DNA from: Ziziphus jujuba
Taxonomy: Eukaryota; Streptophyta; Magnoliopsida; Rosales; Rhamnaceae
Assembly: GCF_031755915.1 (NCBI RefSeq)
Contig: NC_083384.1
Location: 4,735,501 to 4,799,500 of the forward strand
Reading direction: 5' to 3'
DNA: 64,000 nucleotides
The notes under the pieces are model-generated. The model saw only the letters and a program-made list of their open reading frames with translations, ran no database searches and was not told the origin of the DNA. This document shows positions 49,688 through 63,279 of the stretch, in pieces (position 1 is the stretch's first letter; each line of letters starts with the position of its first letter). The position numbers and the translations under genes are program-made.

Positions 49688-51204
49688 AAAAGAAAAGTCT
49701 ATTAGTATTTACATTTTTCATTATTCCATATCACCTAAATACTTTGAAGTGAAGTTGGTTAATAATTAACAATAAATTGACATAAGATTGATAAATAATC
49801 TAAATATAATTACTTTTAATTAATATAAAATTATGTTGTGCTAAAACGCTATTATAATATGTAAGCATTTTGAGGAAAATACTAATTAGTATGAGATTTC
49901 ATTAAACTAAAAAAAAAAAAAAGTTTTTAACAAAAACAAAAGACTTTATATTATATATTTAAAATAACAATTCTTATTTATCTAAGAAGCACTAGTGTGC
50001 ATATCAATTTCATTAATAGAAAGTATATTATATATTTTATTTGAAAATTTGGAAATTATTGTTAGTGAAAACTTAATAGTTTATATTCGTAATTAGTTAG
50101 AGTTTGAAAGAATTTTTATGTATTTTTTGACCCTTTTATGTAGTCTATGGTATGAAGGTAGACCATCCCCATTGAGGGATAATTTTTTTCGAGTTTATAA
50201 TTAATAAAATTTTAATCTTCCAAAAAAAAAATTAATGATAAAAATTTAAGACAATTTTGTGAAAATTTCCCAAAATTTATTAAAAAAAGAATAAAAAATA
50301 CTAATAAGTAGAGAAGCATTAGGTAAGTTATTTGGTTAATTATAAAAACAAAGAGGGGTGGGATCTCACTGAAGGCCCTGAACCCCATACTCTCCGTTCT
50401 TCTCCTGCGACTCCGAGAGCCACACCGTCGGCATTAGACGACGCCGGCAAGACCCACTGGTTGCGAGGAACGGCGTCGTTCTTGCTATTTGGAATTGGAA
50501 CTCCATTTGCTTTCTCTTCGCAGATTTATTTTTACAAAGAAGAGCAAACGTGAAACGAAACGAAGCTGAACACGGGCTCTAATTCTATCCATTTTCTTCT
50601 CTGCCTGTTACTTTCTTCTCCAGCGTCCTATTGTCGGAATCTACGGTATCAACTTCGCAAGTTTGAAATTTACCCAAAGAATCGAAGATAAATCCCCAGG
50701 TTGTTGTCGGTATTTGCAAGAAAATCTCATAGAATTATCGGCCAAGAAATTTTCATATGACATTGTCGGCACCCTGAGGTTCAGTTAAATTGCAATTTTT
50801 TATTCGAAATTATACTAGTTCAATTATTATTATTATTATTTTTTTGGTTTCTTTTAGGCATAACATTTGTGTTCTTGAAGAGAATTGGAGGAGTGGGGGG
50901 CAGGGGTTAGGCTCTTACGTTCTGGTTTTAATTTGAATAGCTCTCTCGTATGCTCTGTTTGGTTTCCAGGAAAACACATGCACTAGAAACGAAAAAGAAA
51001 TACGTTTTTTATTTTTTTATATTAGATTTTTATGCAGTTGGAAGCTTTTTATGATTGGATTTGACATTCAGTTCTTTTAGATGCTAATTGCAAGCAAATT
51101 TACAATTTCAGTGCTTGTTGATTTTCCTTCTTTCGTGGTTCTTCGTGCCAAGCAGAGGCTTCTATTGAGGTTTTATTACAGTGGTTTTGTGACTTCGTCA
51201 AAAA
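48744..51204. other. Intergenic region and TAF1 5' leader
   Basis: AT-rich, with a (TA)17 run at 49651-49685. From about 50370 the sequence becomes more GC-rich and C/T-rich, as expected for a TAF1 transcription start and leader. An open frame at 50332-50553 in this zone looks like leader sequence rather than a gene. A leader intron between about 50780 and 51180 is likely, since the T-rich DNA there is intron-like. Confidence 0.5.
49651..49685. repeat. (TA)17 microsatellite
   Basis: An uninterrupted TA dinucleotide run of about 35 bases in AT-rich intergenic DNA. Confidence 0.95.
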
Positions 51205-52915
51205 ATGAGTGCCTCAGATAGCGGTTCTCAAGATGGGAGGGATGAAGGTTAGATGACTTGCTAATTGAAGACTAAGTGTGATCGCATCGTGAATTTATTT
51301 TTATTTATCGTGTCTTTTTCCAATGCTAAAACTATGAAGGAAAACTCCTTGGTAAATCATTTGTGCCCAGGCTTCTATAAGACCAGGATAAAATTGCATG
51401 CCGTGTGTGAATTTTGACTCTACTGTCTTATGTTTCCTCCAAGCTTTAATGTCTTTACTCAATTATAATGCTCGTTGAGCGAGAAAATGAAGGTTTTTGT
51501 GTATAAGTTATCTTATTCTGCTCTAATCAATTATTTGAAGACAATGGAAACCAGTTGAGAGAAAGAAAAGGATAATTTCTCTTGGACCCTGAACCCATGC
51601 ATGAAACATGAATAGCTTTAATTGTTAGCTGGACCAGTGTTTAACCATTGCACTTTCTTCTCGTAATTTTAGAGAGCCATTTAGTCTCTTTATTTCACTT
51701 TTCATTCTTTGATGCAAATTTTGAACTTGATATGAAAGGTCAATTGTATTGGTTTTATATTCCTTCATGTCAGAAGTTGTTTAGTTACTATTGAGCATGT
51801 AGTCATTTAAATGTTGGTATGTTGAATGGTTGTAGCTTATAATAATTTTGGCTTTCTTCATTTACTTAAACTGCACCATGGTTTTCAGTTTGCTATAATC
51901 ATATGTTACTTCAAATTTTGGTTTGCAGATGACGAGGAAGAATATGAGGAGGCTGGCGGGGGTAATCGGTTGTTGGGATTTATGTTCGGCAATGTTGATA
52001 ACTCTGGTGATCTCGATGTTGATTATCTTGATGAGGTAACTATATTCTTACTATTATGCTATTTCTAACTTTTTTTAGTACGGTTGAACTGACAAGGTGT
52101 GAGAAGCATTTGCATGACAGTTAATTGAAATTCTTGCTTTTCATGTTGGGTAAATGTATATTTGACAGTGCCCATTTTTACTTTTAAAATAAAAAGTATA
52201 ATCTTATTAGATAAAATAGTATTACAACTCTTCAGGAGTATGAGAAATCAGCTATTGAAAAAAACCAAAAAAAAAAAAAAAAAAAATTACAAACAAAACT
52301 TAAGTAAAGATCTTGGGAACATAAAGTAGTAAAACAAGAAACTAGATATATATTGTATTTTTAAGTTTTTTATTTATTCCACAAGGTATAAACATTAGAA
52401 CCTTTCCTTCTCAAATTAAAGATTTATTTTATGAGTTTTTATATACTTCTAATCAGGCTTCAAAAGAATTAGATTAGTGATTAATAGTAAAGGCAACGAA
52501 TTAATTCCTAGAAACTTCTTTCAAATCAATTGGTTTGCTTCATAAAGGATTTATGTAATGATTTTTCTGCTTGATAAAGTAAAGTTCCTATATATAGTAC
52601 GAAACTCCTTGAAGGATTTTTTTTACCCCTTTAGGCTTTGAATATTTGTGGTTGAGGTAAAAAATGTACAGTTTCTCCGTTTGTCATTATTTACACATAA
52701 TATACCATTTGATATTGGAAAATATGGAAATAAAATACCTATTGCCTTTTCCATCCTTGTATTTTAGTTAAATTAGTATTAGAAGATGCAGTTTGTATAT
52801 AATTGAAAATTATTGGTTATTGGAAGTGCTTTCTTCTAATACATTGTGCACATTTTTAATTGATGGTTTTATGTCGAGTGTTCTTACCTTGATGATAAAA
52901 TTACCATTAAAAAAA

Positions 52916-52947
<32 letters not shown>

Positions 52948-55900
52948 AAACCTTGATGGTTAATACTATTTTGCTTTTCAGGATGCAAAGGAGCATCTTG
53001 CTGCGTTGGCTGACAAGCTTGGCCCATCTTTAACAGATATAGATGTATGAAAATCTTAATTACCTCTCTAGCTCTATTTTCTCCATTACTTGAAAGTTAG
53101 TGAATATTATTTTCTGAGGCCAATGATCTTGGCTTCTGTTACTTGTCTTCCTCTGAGTAAGTCTCTTTATTTGTTTTTCCCCTTTGTAAACTAATAATTG
53201 TGTTTGATTTTCAGTTGTCAGTAAAATCACCACAGACATCAACTGATATTGTAGACCAAGGTGATGTTGTAAGCCTGGAAAAACCATCTAATGCAATTTA
53301 TGAATTTCCTTTAAGTGTCGTCATCTTTTGTCCTTAAAGATTCTGTGTGTTTGTAACTCAAGATTTTAATATGGTGGTTTTATGTAGACTGTAGGTTATT
53401 GGTTATAATTTTTTTATACATGCACTATTATACATCTATGTAAGTTGAACAAAAAATAAAGTCTTTTCCAACAATGCCATCTCTGTTGACTCTAAAGTTT
53501 TGACTTGGGCTTTTTTTTTTTTTTTTTTGGGAAATGCTGTCACAATAAATGGTGTTTTTATTTTTATTTTTTATGATTCTAGATTTTATTCGATTGTTTT
53601 AGATGTCTATATGTAATTTTTTAAGGTTGGATGCATATTCTTTTTTTTTTTTTTTTTTTTAAAATTTAAATTTTAGGTTGTCTAAACTATTTCCTGAAGT
53701 GGTGGGAGATGCACATTCAGTCTCCTTGATTGTTAGTACTGGGGTTTGTCTTTTTCCAAACCTAATGCATGCTCATTGTGTTTCTTTTTATGTCAGATTA
53801 TGATGAGAAAGCTGAAGATGCAATTGATTATGAAGACATTGAGGAGCAATATGAGGGACCAGAGATTCAAGCTGCTAGTGAGGAGGACTATCTATTGCCC
53901 AAAAAGGAATACCTTTCTGCTGATGTTTCTTTATCTGCATTGAAGCCCACAGCTTCTGTGTTCGATGATGAAAATTATGATGAGGAAATTGAACAGGAAC
54001 ATGATGTGGTTGATAACGATTTTGATGTTCACATGGTGCCTTTATCTAGTATGCTTTCAGTTTATCTAATTCCTTTTAGGTGCTAAACTTTTCTTCATTG
54101 TTCATTTATTATTTTCCTTCCATGCCGAAACTTTTTTAGCATAAGTTTATTGAGATGGTTGAATGTGGTTATCCTTAGTTGAGTTGAAATATATTGTGAA
54201 TTTTGTTTATTTTCTCATCTGTTGCTTGAAGTTAAACGAGAATGTAGAAGTTTATCTTTAGTTCCATTTATTTGTATTCTGATTTTAGGTTAATTTAGTT
54301 TCCTCATATGTTAACCTAGCTGGAGTTAAAGGTTTGAAGATTGATAGCTTTTTTGTCACTTTACTTGGTTTGAGTTGGAGTATATTTCTTTGCAAAGGTT
54401 TCCAGAGAATGTTCACTTGTTTGGGTCTTTTTCATTGCTTATTTAGCCTTATTATAACTTTTGTTATTTTTCTTCATGGTCTAGCTTTGTATTTTAGTGT
54501 TGTACTTATTTTAGCATGCCTCTTTCAGGTGAACAAGGTAAGTCTCCTGTGGTGGTTTCTACAGGAGAAAAATCTATAGATGATGATGAGCAGATTGGCA
54601 GCCAGGAAACTGAAAGTTCCACTGATGATGCAGAAGGGTTTCAGGTTAGATTTTATTCTTAATTAAGTAGACCAGCAGAGTACCTTTTTTTTTTTTTTTG
54701 GGATATTATATTATTTTCTTTTACATGTGATTGGTTGTTATCTTATTTTTTTTTTTTTGGTTTGGGTCATGAGACTCATGACTACCTTATTTCTGTGATG
54801 AGATCAAAACAGGAAGTGGTAAATGATAAAGGTTCCACGCCACTGCCGGTTTTATGTATAGAAGATGGAATGGTGATCTTACGATTCTCTGAAATCTTTG
54901 GCATTCATGAGCCCATTAAGAAGAGAGAGAAAAGAGACCGCAGATATTCTGTTCCCAAAGGTGTGCAGTGTATATATGGATTGCAATTATCCCAATAGTA
55001 ACATCTTGACGGTTCAAGAAAAATTTTCTTCTTGCCATGCTTGGATTGAAATTATGTTTGTGATGTGCATTTTCAAAAAAATACAGTTTGTTTTTTGTAA
55101 AATTTTATTAATATTTTGTTCATTTTCCTTTTTTATTTCTTTTTGATACTTCAATAGAGAAATAACTCTTACGTGTACTCCTTGTTTGTGTCCTCTCCGG
55201 ATTTTCTGCTCGTTGTCCAATCCTTGTAGATAAGTATAAATCTATGAATTTGTCTGATATCGTTGAAGAAGATGAAGAGGCATTTTTGAAAGATGCTGGT
55301 AAAGGTTTATCATCTTTGAAACAGACAGATCTATATGACATTTCTATATGTAATGATGATGAGTTGGAATATACAAAATTTGGTGCAATGCAAAGGGCTT
55401 CCCCCATGGCTTCACACAATGATGAGCAAAGAAACGACACTTGTCTCATTGCAGAGCGAATGAATAAAGATTTAACTGTTTGTCCTATTGGAGGGCAGTC
55501 ATCACTATGTCCTGAACTTTATCTGCTTGACCAACAAGATTGGGAAGGTGGAATTGTCTGGGATAGTTCTCCTGTAGTAAATGACAATTCTGTCGAGAGT
55601 TGTGAAATTTCAGGACCTGATTTGGAAGCTTCTGTGGATAGTGAAACTGAACTTGAGTCTGGGCCACGAAATCTTCGGTTAAGGCCACAGGTGGAAACTG
55701 ATGAGAAGAATCATGATGGTCTCCTGCATAGCTCCTCAGTTCTTTTGGAGCCATTTGGCTCAAGGACAGGATCTTCAAATCTCCCATTCCCTGAAAAGAG
55801 ATACCATCCCCAACTTTTACGGTTGTTATCCCGTCAAGAAATAGATGACTCTAATGACATGGATGGCAAAATTGAAAAAGCTTCTGATAAACAGCTTCGC

Positions 55901-58589
55901 CTAAACAATGTTGTAAGGGATTTTATCAAAGTTACATCCCAAAACAGAGACATGCTAGAAGGATCATGGTCAGACAGAATAAAGTGGGAGGCAGATACAC
56001 CTGTCAGAAAGCCCAAACTTATTTTTGATCTTCAAGATGAGCAGATGCTATTTGAAGTTATGGATGACGAGGATGGTAAACATGTCACGCTTCATGCAGG
56101 GGCCATGATCATGACTCGGCCTGAAAAGGCGAGCAATGGGGAATCTCTCGAACTGCCTGGTCATGGAGGTCAATCTGGTTGGAGGCATGTTTCGAATGAC
56201 AAAAACTATTCAAACAGGAAAACTTCTCAGCAGATGAAATCGAATTCTAAAAAACGCACAACTCAAGCAATCAAAATTTATCACTCACAGCCTGCACTTA
56301 CACTGCAGACAATGAAATTGAAGTTGAGCAAGTAAGATATGTGCTTATTTTACTCTCTATTCCTTTATTTTGTGGTATTCTCAACTTTATTTCTTGTGCA
56401 TTGTTTCACAATTTTTTTTTTTTTTTTCCCTTGATTTGTCAATATGTCACATACTGCAATTTTAAAATAGATTTTTTTCAGTTCAGTGAATGGAAAGGTT
56501 TTTTTTTTTTTATTGCTTAATAAACAAAATATACCTAGTTAATTGACCAATTTTTCAATTGTCATGTTTGTTTCCATCCATACATTCGTTCAGTTCATTA
56601 AATAGAAACCTTTTTTTTTTTCTTTTTTTTTTTTTTTTGAGTTGTTGACATAATGTCAAAATCTGCCCGATTAATCCACCAACCCCTTAATCTTCATGTT
56701 AATTTCCACCTATACATCACATTATGCGAAGATACTCTGGCTGGTATGACCCCTATTGTTCGTTAGCTTTTATTTAGAAACAATCTCTATTAATGTGGAT
56801 AACTTTATTGTTAAATGAAGATGGTGTTTTCTAATGGAATTCAAAGTTTACCCACTTTTCATGATTAATAATTTATGTTGGAAAGATGTTTTGTATAAAG
56901 GCAATTGCTAGTTTATTGCTACTATTTGTAATTGCACCATGTGCTTACATAGAGAATCCTGTCCAGTAAAGTGCTGCAATGCTTGTACTTTTGTTTTTGA
57001 TCTCTTTGACGATTCCTCTTCTTCTTAAGATTGTGTATTGATAAAGTTCCTTTTTTTTATTATTTAAAGTAAAAAACCATCCAGTACATGAATAAAGGGT
57101 GGGAAATCCTTGAAAGGTAAAAAATAGAACAAAAGACGAGACAAAAACTAAACTAGCATGCATCATTAGACAAAACATGCTTCCAGCATAAGTTAAGAAT
57201 AAAGAAATGGTTACTGTTTCTGTTTCTTTAGAAGACAGTGCACAAAAAGATGCCAAGGACTTATTTTGGTCTGTAATGCATACAAATGAAGAAACTTGAC
57301 CTAAAAAATCCTTCCTTCTCTTTTTCCAACAACGTTAACCAAACAGTAGCCAAAACTGCACTTCTCCATAATCATTTCCTAAAAAAGAATAATAACATTT
57401 AAGATATACCTAGAAACTCCCCAACTTTCTCAAAACTCTGAGTTATGGAAAAAACAATGACATTGTGATTCAAAAATGAATGATTAGCATTTGCACTGTT
57501 CTGCTATTTTGAAATGGTTATTAGCTTTAATTAGTTGCTAAGTTTTGTATCGTCATTGTGTGTCTTATTTGAACGGGAATGCAGCTTGTTTGTGTGCAAG
57601 ATTTCTTGCTGTCACACACGATCCACTATACTGTAATTCATCTTGGTTTTCTGTTAAATTGTTTCATTTACATCTTACTTCCATGCACGAAAACACATTG
57701 CTTTGCAGTAAGGATGTAGCTAATTTTCATCGGCCAAAAGCCTTGTGGTATCCCCATGACAACGAAGTGGCTGTCAAAGAGCAAGGGAAGCTGCCTACTC
57801 TAGGACCAATGAAAATTATTATAAAGAGCTTGGGTGGTAAAGGAAGTAAGCTTCATGTGGATGCTGAGGAAACTATATCTTCAGTTAAAGCAAAAGCTTC
57901 TAAAAAGCTAGGTTGTCATTCTTCTTTAGATATATTGCCCCATTATGTGTTAAATTATTTTTAGATTTTGTTGTCTTAAACAATTGATGGTTATACACTT
58001 TGAACTGTTAATTTCAAAAGTTTGAGCAGCACTGAACTTACTAGCTCCATTCTGGTTGTAGATTTCAAGTCTTCAGAAACAGTGAAAATGTTTTACTTAG
58101 GGAAAGAACTTGAGGATCATAAATCTCTTGCTGCCCAAAATGTTCAACCAAACTCTTTGCTTCATCTTGTTCGTACAAAAATTCATTTGCTACCAAGGGC
58201 ACAAAAGCTTCCTGGTGAAAATAAATCTGTTCGACCTCCTGGAGCATTTAAGAAGAAATCTGATCTTTCTGTTAAAGATGGTCATGTCTTTCTAATGGAG
58301 TAAGTGACTCAGAAGTCTAATTTATTAGAGTATACCTTTGTGATTGTCTTTCTTGTGTGGCATGTTATGCATTTGTGGACAGATGGTAACAAATTCCAAG
58401 TTATAACTTCTGCCTTATTAAAAAGGAGAACGGGGAATATGATTTATATTTTTGTTTTATGTATTTCTTTGCCCTGCAATTATATTGTGAGTTTATTACC
58501 ATCTGTAGACATGTACATGTTATTCAAATGCCAGTATGCGCATGAGGTGTCCAGTTGGCCAAAATGTGAACGCATGAGGTCACAAACTT

Positions 58590-58638
<49 letters not shown>

Positions 58639-61600
58639 ATGTATATTTGTGTATGCATGCACGTTGCACACATGTATTACAATTTTTCAGCTTTCAACTT
58701 TCATTTATGTAGCCCTTTTCTTTTTTTGACACCTGATGTTGAGTCATAATATCCTAAAAACTATTAAACTGATTTTAAAGAGATTTTTCTTGTGTTTCTT
58801 CTGTGTATGATAAGCTCTAGAAGGTTGAAAAAAAACTTTCTATGCATTTAAAATAAGTATCATACCTCTGTATGTAATTGTAAATTGCTTTTATGTGAGA
58901 GGGCTTAAGGCAGACCTTCATTTTTGTCTTTGCAGGTATTGTGAGGAAAGACCTTTACTTTTGAGCAACATTGGGATGGGTGCAAAGCTCTGTAATTATT
59001 ATCAAAAATCTGCCCCGGATGATCAAACCGTCGCTATGTTGCGCAGCGCCAACAACAACATGGGACATATCATTTCTCTAAATCCTGCTGATAAATCACC
59101 TTTCCTAGCTGATATAAAAGCTGGTTGCAGTCAGTTGGCTATTGAAACGAACATGTACAGAGCACCCATATTCTCCCATAAGGTGCCCTTGACTGATTAT
59201 TTGTTAGTTCGTTCGGCAAAGGGAAAACTTTCAATAAGACGCATTGACAGGCTTGATGTTGTCGGGCAACAGGTTTTTCATCTATAGTCATTCAGAAATT
59301 TCTTTTTCAATTTATTCTGTTCTTAATTTATATGTAAATCTTGATACTTTCTAGGTTGATGTTTAGAACTGTAATGAACTTGCAACAGTAGATCTCTTTT
59401 TATTTTAAAAATTATAATTATGTATAAATCTTTTGGGTTTTTTCCTAAGTAAATATTGTGCCATTTTGGCCAGCTTTATGAGCACCTTGCACTGCCAGCT
59501 GGCAGCCACTGCAAATTATGCAAGATCTATTTGTGTTACATGTAACTTTTGAAGCTTTTTACCATTGAAACTAAATATTTTGATTGTTTTATGCAGGAAC
59601 CTCTCATGGAGGTAATGTCTCCTGGCACTAAGAATCTTCAAAATTATATGATGAACAGGCTCATAGTCTACATGTGCCGCGAGTTTCGTGCCGCTGAAAA
59701 GCGTCAATTACTTCCTTGTGTACGTGCTGATGCATTACCATCACAATTTCCCTACCTATCTGAAGCGTTTCTTCGGAAGAAGCTGAGGGAATTTGCAAAT
59801 TTGCAGGTACTCATGTTGTTAACTGTGTTAAGTGTGATTTCTTGGCTTGATTTAAGCATTCAGATTCACTTCTTAACAGCTTAAGCTTTGGGATTAATAG
59901 TAACTTAATACTGGTTAGGTTAAATTGAACTTCTTGTTTATTGTTAGCAGCTGACTGGATTCTCAATGGCTTTTTGATATCCATGTTACTCAGTTTCTTC
60001 ATGTAATATTTTCTTTTATAATTTTCTCATGGATCATATAAATGCAACTGCAATGTTACAGAGGAGCTCAAATGGACAGTGGATTTGGGTTAAGAAACGC
60101 AATTTTCGTATTTTCTCAGAGGATGAGTTGAGAAATATGGTGAAACCTGAGGAGGTGAGTTTATTTCTTTGTGCCTTTTCTTTAGAAAATAACTTTTTAT
60201 TTTTTTTATTTTTTTAATTGGTTATCATATGAAGTATGAATGACCTTCAAAATCAATTTTAAATGTTTTTGAATTACATTGTGAGCTTAAGCCCGTTTGC
60301 TTATTCCATGTTAAGATCAATCCAGTTATTTTCCCATTCCATGGCTTTTGACCTTTGTTTTATGCGGCGATTGCGATTCAAATGTAAGGAGAAACTCCAT
60401 GAAAATTAATGTACTTTGTTGTCACAAACATAAATTGTTTGGATTACTAATTAATCTATCATTTTGCTAAATAATATGTCCTTAAAGCTGCTTAGCAGAT
60501 AACAGCACTTGCATTTCACCAATGGGATTCACATGTTAATCTTCTCTCCTCTTATGTTTTAAAAAATTTCAGTAGATAAATTATCTTCTCTAATTTGTAC
60601 TCTAAATGTCTTAAATCAGCTGGGCAAATTGATAGCTTGTCTAAGGAGTCATAATTCTTTTCTACTGTTTATGTTTCTAAATATGTCTTTTTGTTTTCTT
60701 TGTTCATTTTCCTTGTGAGGCTTAGGTATGTGCATATGAAAGTATGCAAGCTGGCTTATATCGACTCAAACATTTAGGAATTACTGAGTTCCATCCCTCA
60801 GCCATATCTTCTGCAATGAGTCGTCTTCCTGATGAAGCCATAACCCTCGCTGCGGCATCACATATTGAGAGGGAACTGCAGATTACTCCATGGAACTTGA
60901 GTAGCAACTTTGTTTCCTGTACACAGGTAAAGTAATATAGTCGGTACTACAACTTTTTTTTTTTTTTTTTTTTTGGTCAATTAGGTCTGCCGTTTGTTTT
61001 GTGTGATATAAAGTGATGATTTCTGGGAGAGGTGGATAATTTCATCAACCATCAGAAGTGTTGTTTTACTGTTTTTAATTTATTTATAGTTTTGCAATTT
61101 GTTCCTTAGCAGGGAAAAGAGAATATTGAACGTTTGGAAATTACTGGTGTTGGTGATCCATCTGGTCGGGGCCTAGGTTTTAGCTATGTCCGTGCTACTG
61201 CAAAAGCACCAGTGTCAAGTGCAACAATGAAAAAAAAATCAGCTGCTAGTCGAGGAGGTTCTACTGTTACTGGAACGGATGCTGATTTACGTAGATTGAG
61301 CATGGAGGCTGCAAGAGAGGTGTGTTTTGCTTGGTTAAAATATGTAACAAAAGCTCTTTTTCTTTATTTCATTTTGTTGTGTTTATTTTGTGTATTAATT
61401 GAATCTACCAATTCATGTTATTATGTGATCCAGTCAAGGAATGGACAATCTGTTATATTTGCATTTTGTTCTGACCATCTGTGTCTATCTATCAGTGAAG
61501 ATGCTTCATCATGTATATCTTTACCTTGTGCCTTTTTTTGTGAACAAAATAAGTCTAAAATGCTACAAAAAGTGACGATAAGCAGAAAATTTGTCAGCCA

Positions 61601-63279
61601 GCGTTTCTCTTGCAGTCCCTGTCTCCATTTTTCCTTTGTTGTTTTTAGCCCCTATCTCTCTACATGCATATGTGTTTCCAATAGTTGAAGTGTACACAAC
61701 TGACTTGAACATTTATAATGGTTTCTTTTTACCCATCTGATTGTTGATTAAAGCAAATGGGAGCTAGATGTATGCATGATTGCTTGTATGCTGCAGCAGC
61801 TGCAGCATCAATAGCTCAATTTTTTTTTTTTTTACTCTGTTCCAATTTACAGGTTCTCCTGAAATTCGATGTTCCCGATGAACTGATTGCAAAACAGACT
61901 AGATGGCATAGAATTGCTATGATACGCAAGCTTTCAAGTGAACAAGCTGCAGCAGGTGTCAAAGTTGATCCAACCACTATCAGCAAATATGCACGTGGCC
62001 AGCGCATGTCTTTTCTTCAGTTGCAGCAGCAGACCAGAGAGAAGTGTCAGGAAATTTGGGATCGGCAAATTCAGAGTCTTTCAGTTTTTGATGGCGATGA
62101 AAATGAGAGTGACTCTGAAGAAAATAATAGTGATCTGGATTCCTTTGCGGGAGATTTAGAGAATCTGCTTGATGCAGAGGAATGTGAAGAAGGGGTAGAG
62201 GGTAACCTCGAGTCCAAGAATGATAAAACAGATGGTGGTAAGGGCCTTAAAATGAGAAGGCGTCCATCCTCAGTTCAGGCTGAAGAGGAAATTGAAGATG
62301 AAGCAGCAGAAGCAGCTGATTTATGCAGGTTGCTTATGGATGGTAAGGGTAATTTGGCTTTCAAGCAGTTACAGCAAAACACTGCCCTTTTTTTTTTTTC
62401 TTTTTTTTTGGGGGTTATTTTAACCTTTTTTGTTTTTTTGTTTTCTTTGTGTTTTTCTAGTAAGAAACATAAATTTATTAATTGAAAAATACATCATACA
62501 AATGTTCAAGTGGATGAGAAATCCTCCTGTCCAGTCATATTGGGCTAAATTTGAAATAGCTCAATTTAATTGAGCTGGACTTAAAATAGTCCAACACAAT
62601 CTGGTCTAGTTCTACATATCAAACTGGCCCTTATAGGTCTTCGTACAAAATTAACTATATTACCCTTCATAAACATAATAGGAGAATAGAAAAAAACATG
62701 TCTTGGTTCTTCTTAAACATCTAATATGCTTGTAATACTATTTTGCATTTATGTGTATTATTCACAGACAACATTCTTCTTTTGTGTTGTGTGTTTTGAC
62801 TGTGACAGCTGTTCTGCAGATGATGAAACTGAAAGGAAGAGGAAGAAGAAGTCAAGAGTTATGATGGGAGAGGAAGCTGGATTAGGTCCAGGCTCACGAA
62901 CACCTTTTGGTTTTGAGAATGCAGATCGTGTCAAGCAAATTATAAGTTCAGTTCAAACTGATGGGTCCTATATTACAAAAGAGAATGCGATTGGGGACTT
63001 GAAGGTGGTGTGAATGGATTATGCTGGTTTTTATTTCAAGTCATATGCTTGCTTGTTTACTTTTCTTTTCTAAGTGTTCTCATGAATTCAAGCGAATGTA
63101 TATAAGCCTACTCCTGTATATGGAGGTGGAATTGAGGTTAATGCTCTAATTTTTGTTTGCAGGTGGAGAATCTTCTCAAGAAGAACAAGTCTGGAAAAGC
63201 GAAAACAACGAAAAAAAATGATATTGCACCTATGGATTTGATGAATAAGAAACTCAAAATAGCTGGAGATGGAGTCAAG
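51205..63279 (+). CDS. TAF1: TFIID subunit 1 (TAF1), N-terminal and central part; 3' end outside window
   Basis: Eighteen coding exons fit with closed phases: 51205-51247, 51929-52035, 52982-53044, 53215-53260, 53797-54048, 54529-54644, 54813-54960, 55230-56331, 57709-57911, 58062-58299, 58936-59272, 59597-59806, 60062-60154, 60726-60926, 61113-61319, 61853-62342, 62820-63004 and 63163-63279. That is 1,386 codons of a protein usually near 1,900. The N-terminus has the acidic TBP-binding-type segment GGGNRLLGFMFGNVDNSGDL. A ubiquitin-like domain follows at about residues 660-735 (MKIIIKSLGGKGSKLHVDAE through NSLLHLVRTK), as in plant TAF1/HAF proteins. Next is the conserved central TAF1 (DUF3591) region with YCEERPLLLSNIGMGAKLCN and FRAAEKRQLLPCVRADALP. 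After the last exon the zinc knuckle and bromodomain are expected beyond the window. TAF1 is the scaffold of TFIID for core-promoter recognition. The last intron appears to use a GC donor. Confidence 0.95.
58591..58640 (+). repeat. (CTGT)n-(CT)n compound microsatellite in a TAF1 intron
   Basis: About five CTGT units run into a CT dinucleotide tract within the intron between exons ending 58299 and starting 58936. Confidence 0.9.

Noticed and set aside
50332..50553. 73-codon open frame upstream of TAF1
   Set aside because: It sits in the C/T-rich zone expected for the TAF1 leader, matches no known family and is best read as 5' UTR.
8040..63279. A functional cluster of cell-cycle and transcription genes (CDKB1, PP1, MED33, TAF1)
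   Set aside because: The genes differ in strand and spacing and belong to separate pathways. Plant genomes rarely cluster such housekeeping genes, and nothing in the sequence ties them together.
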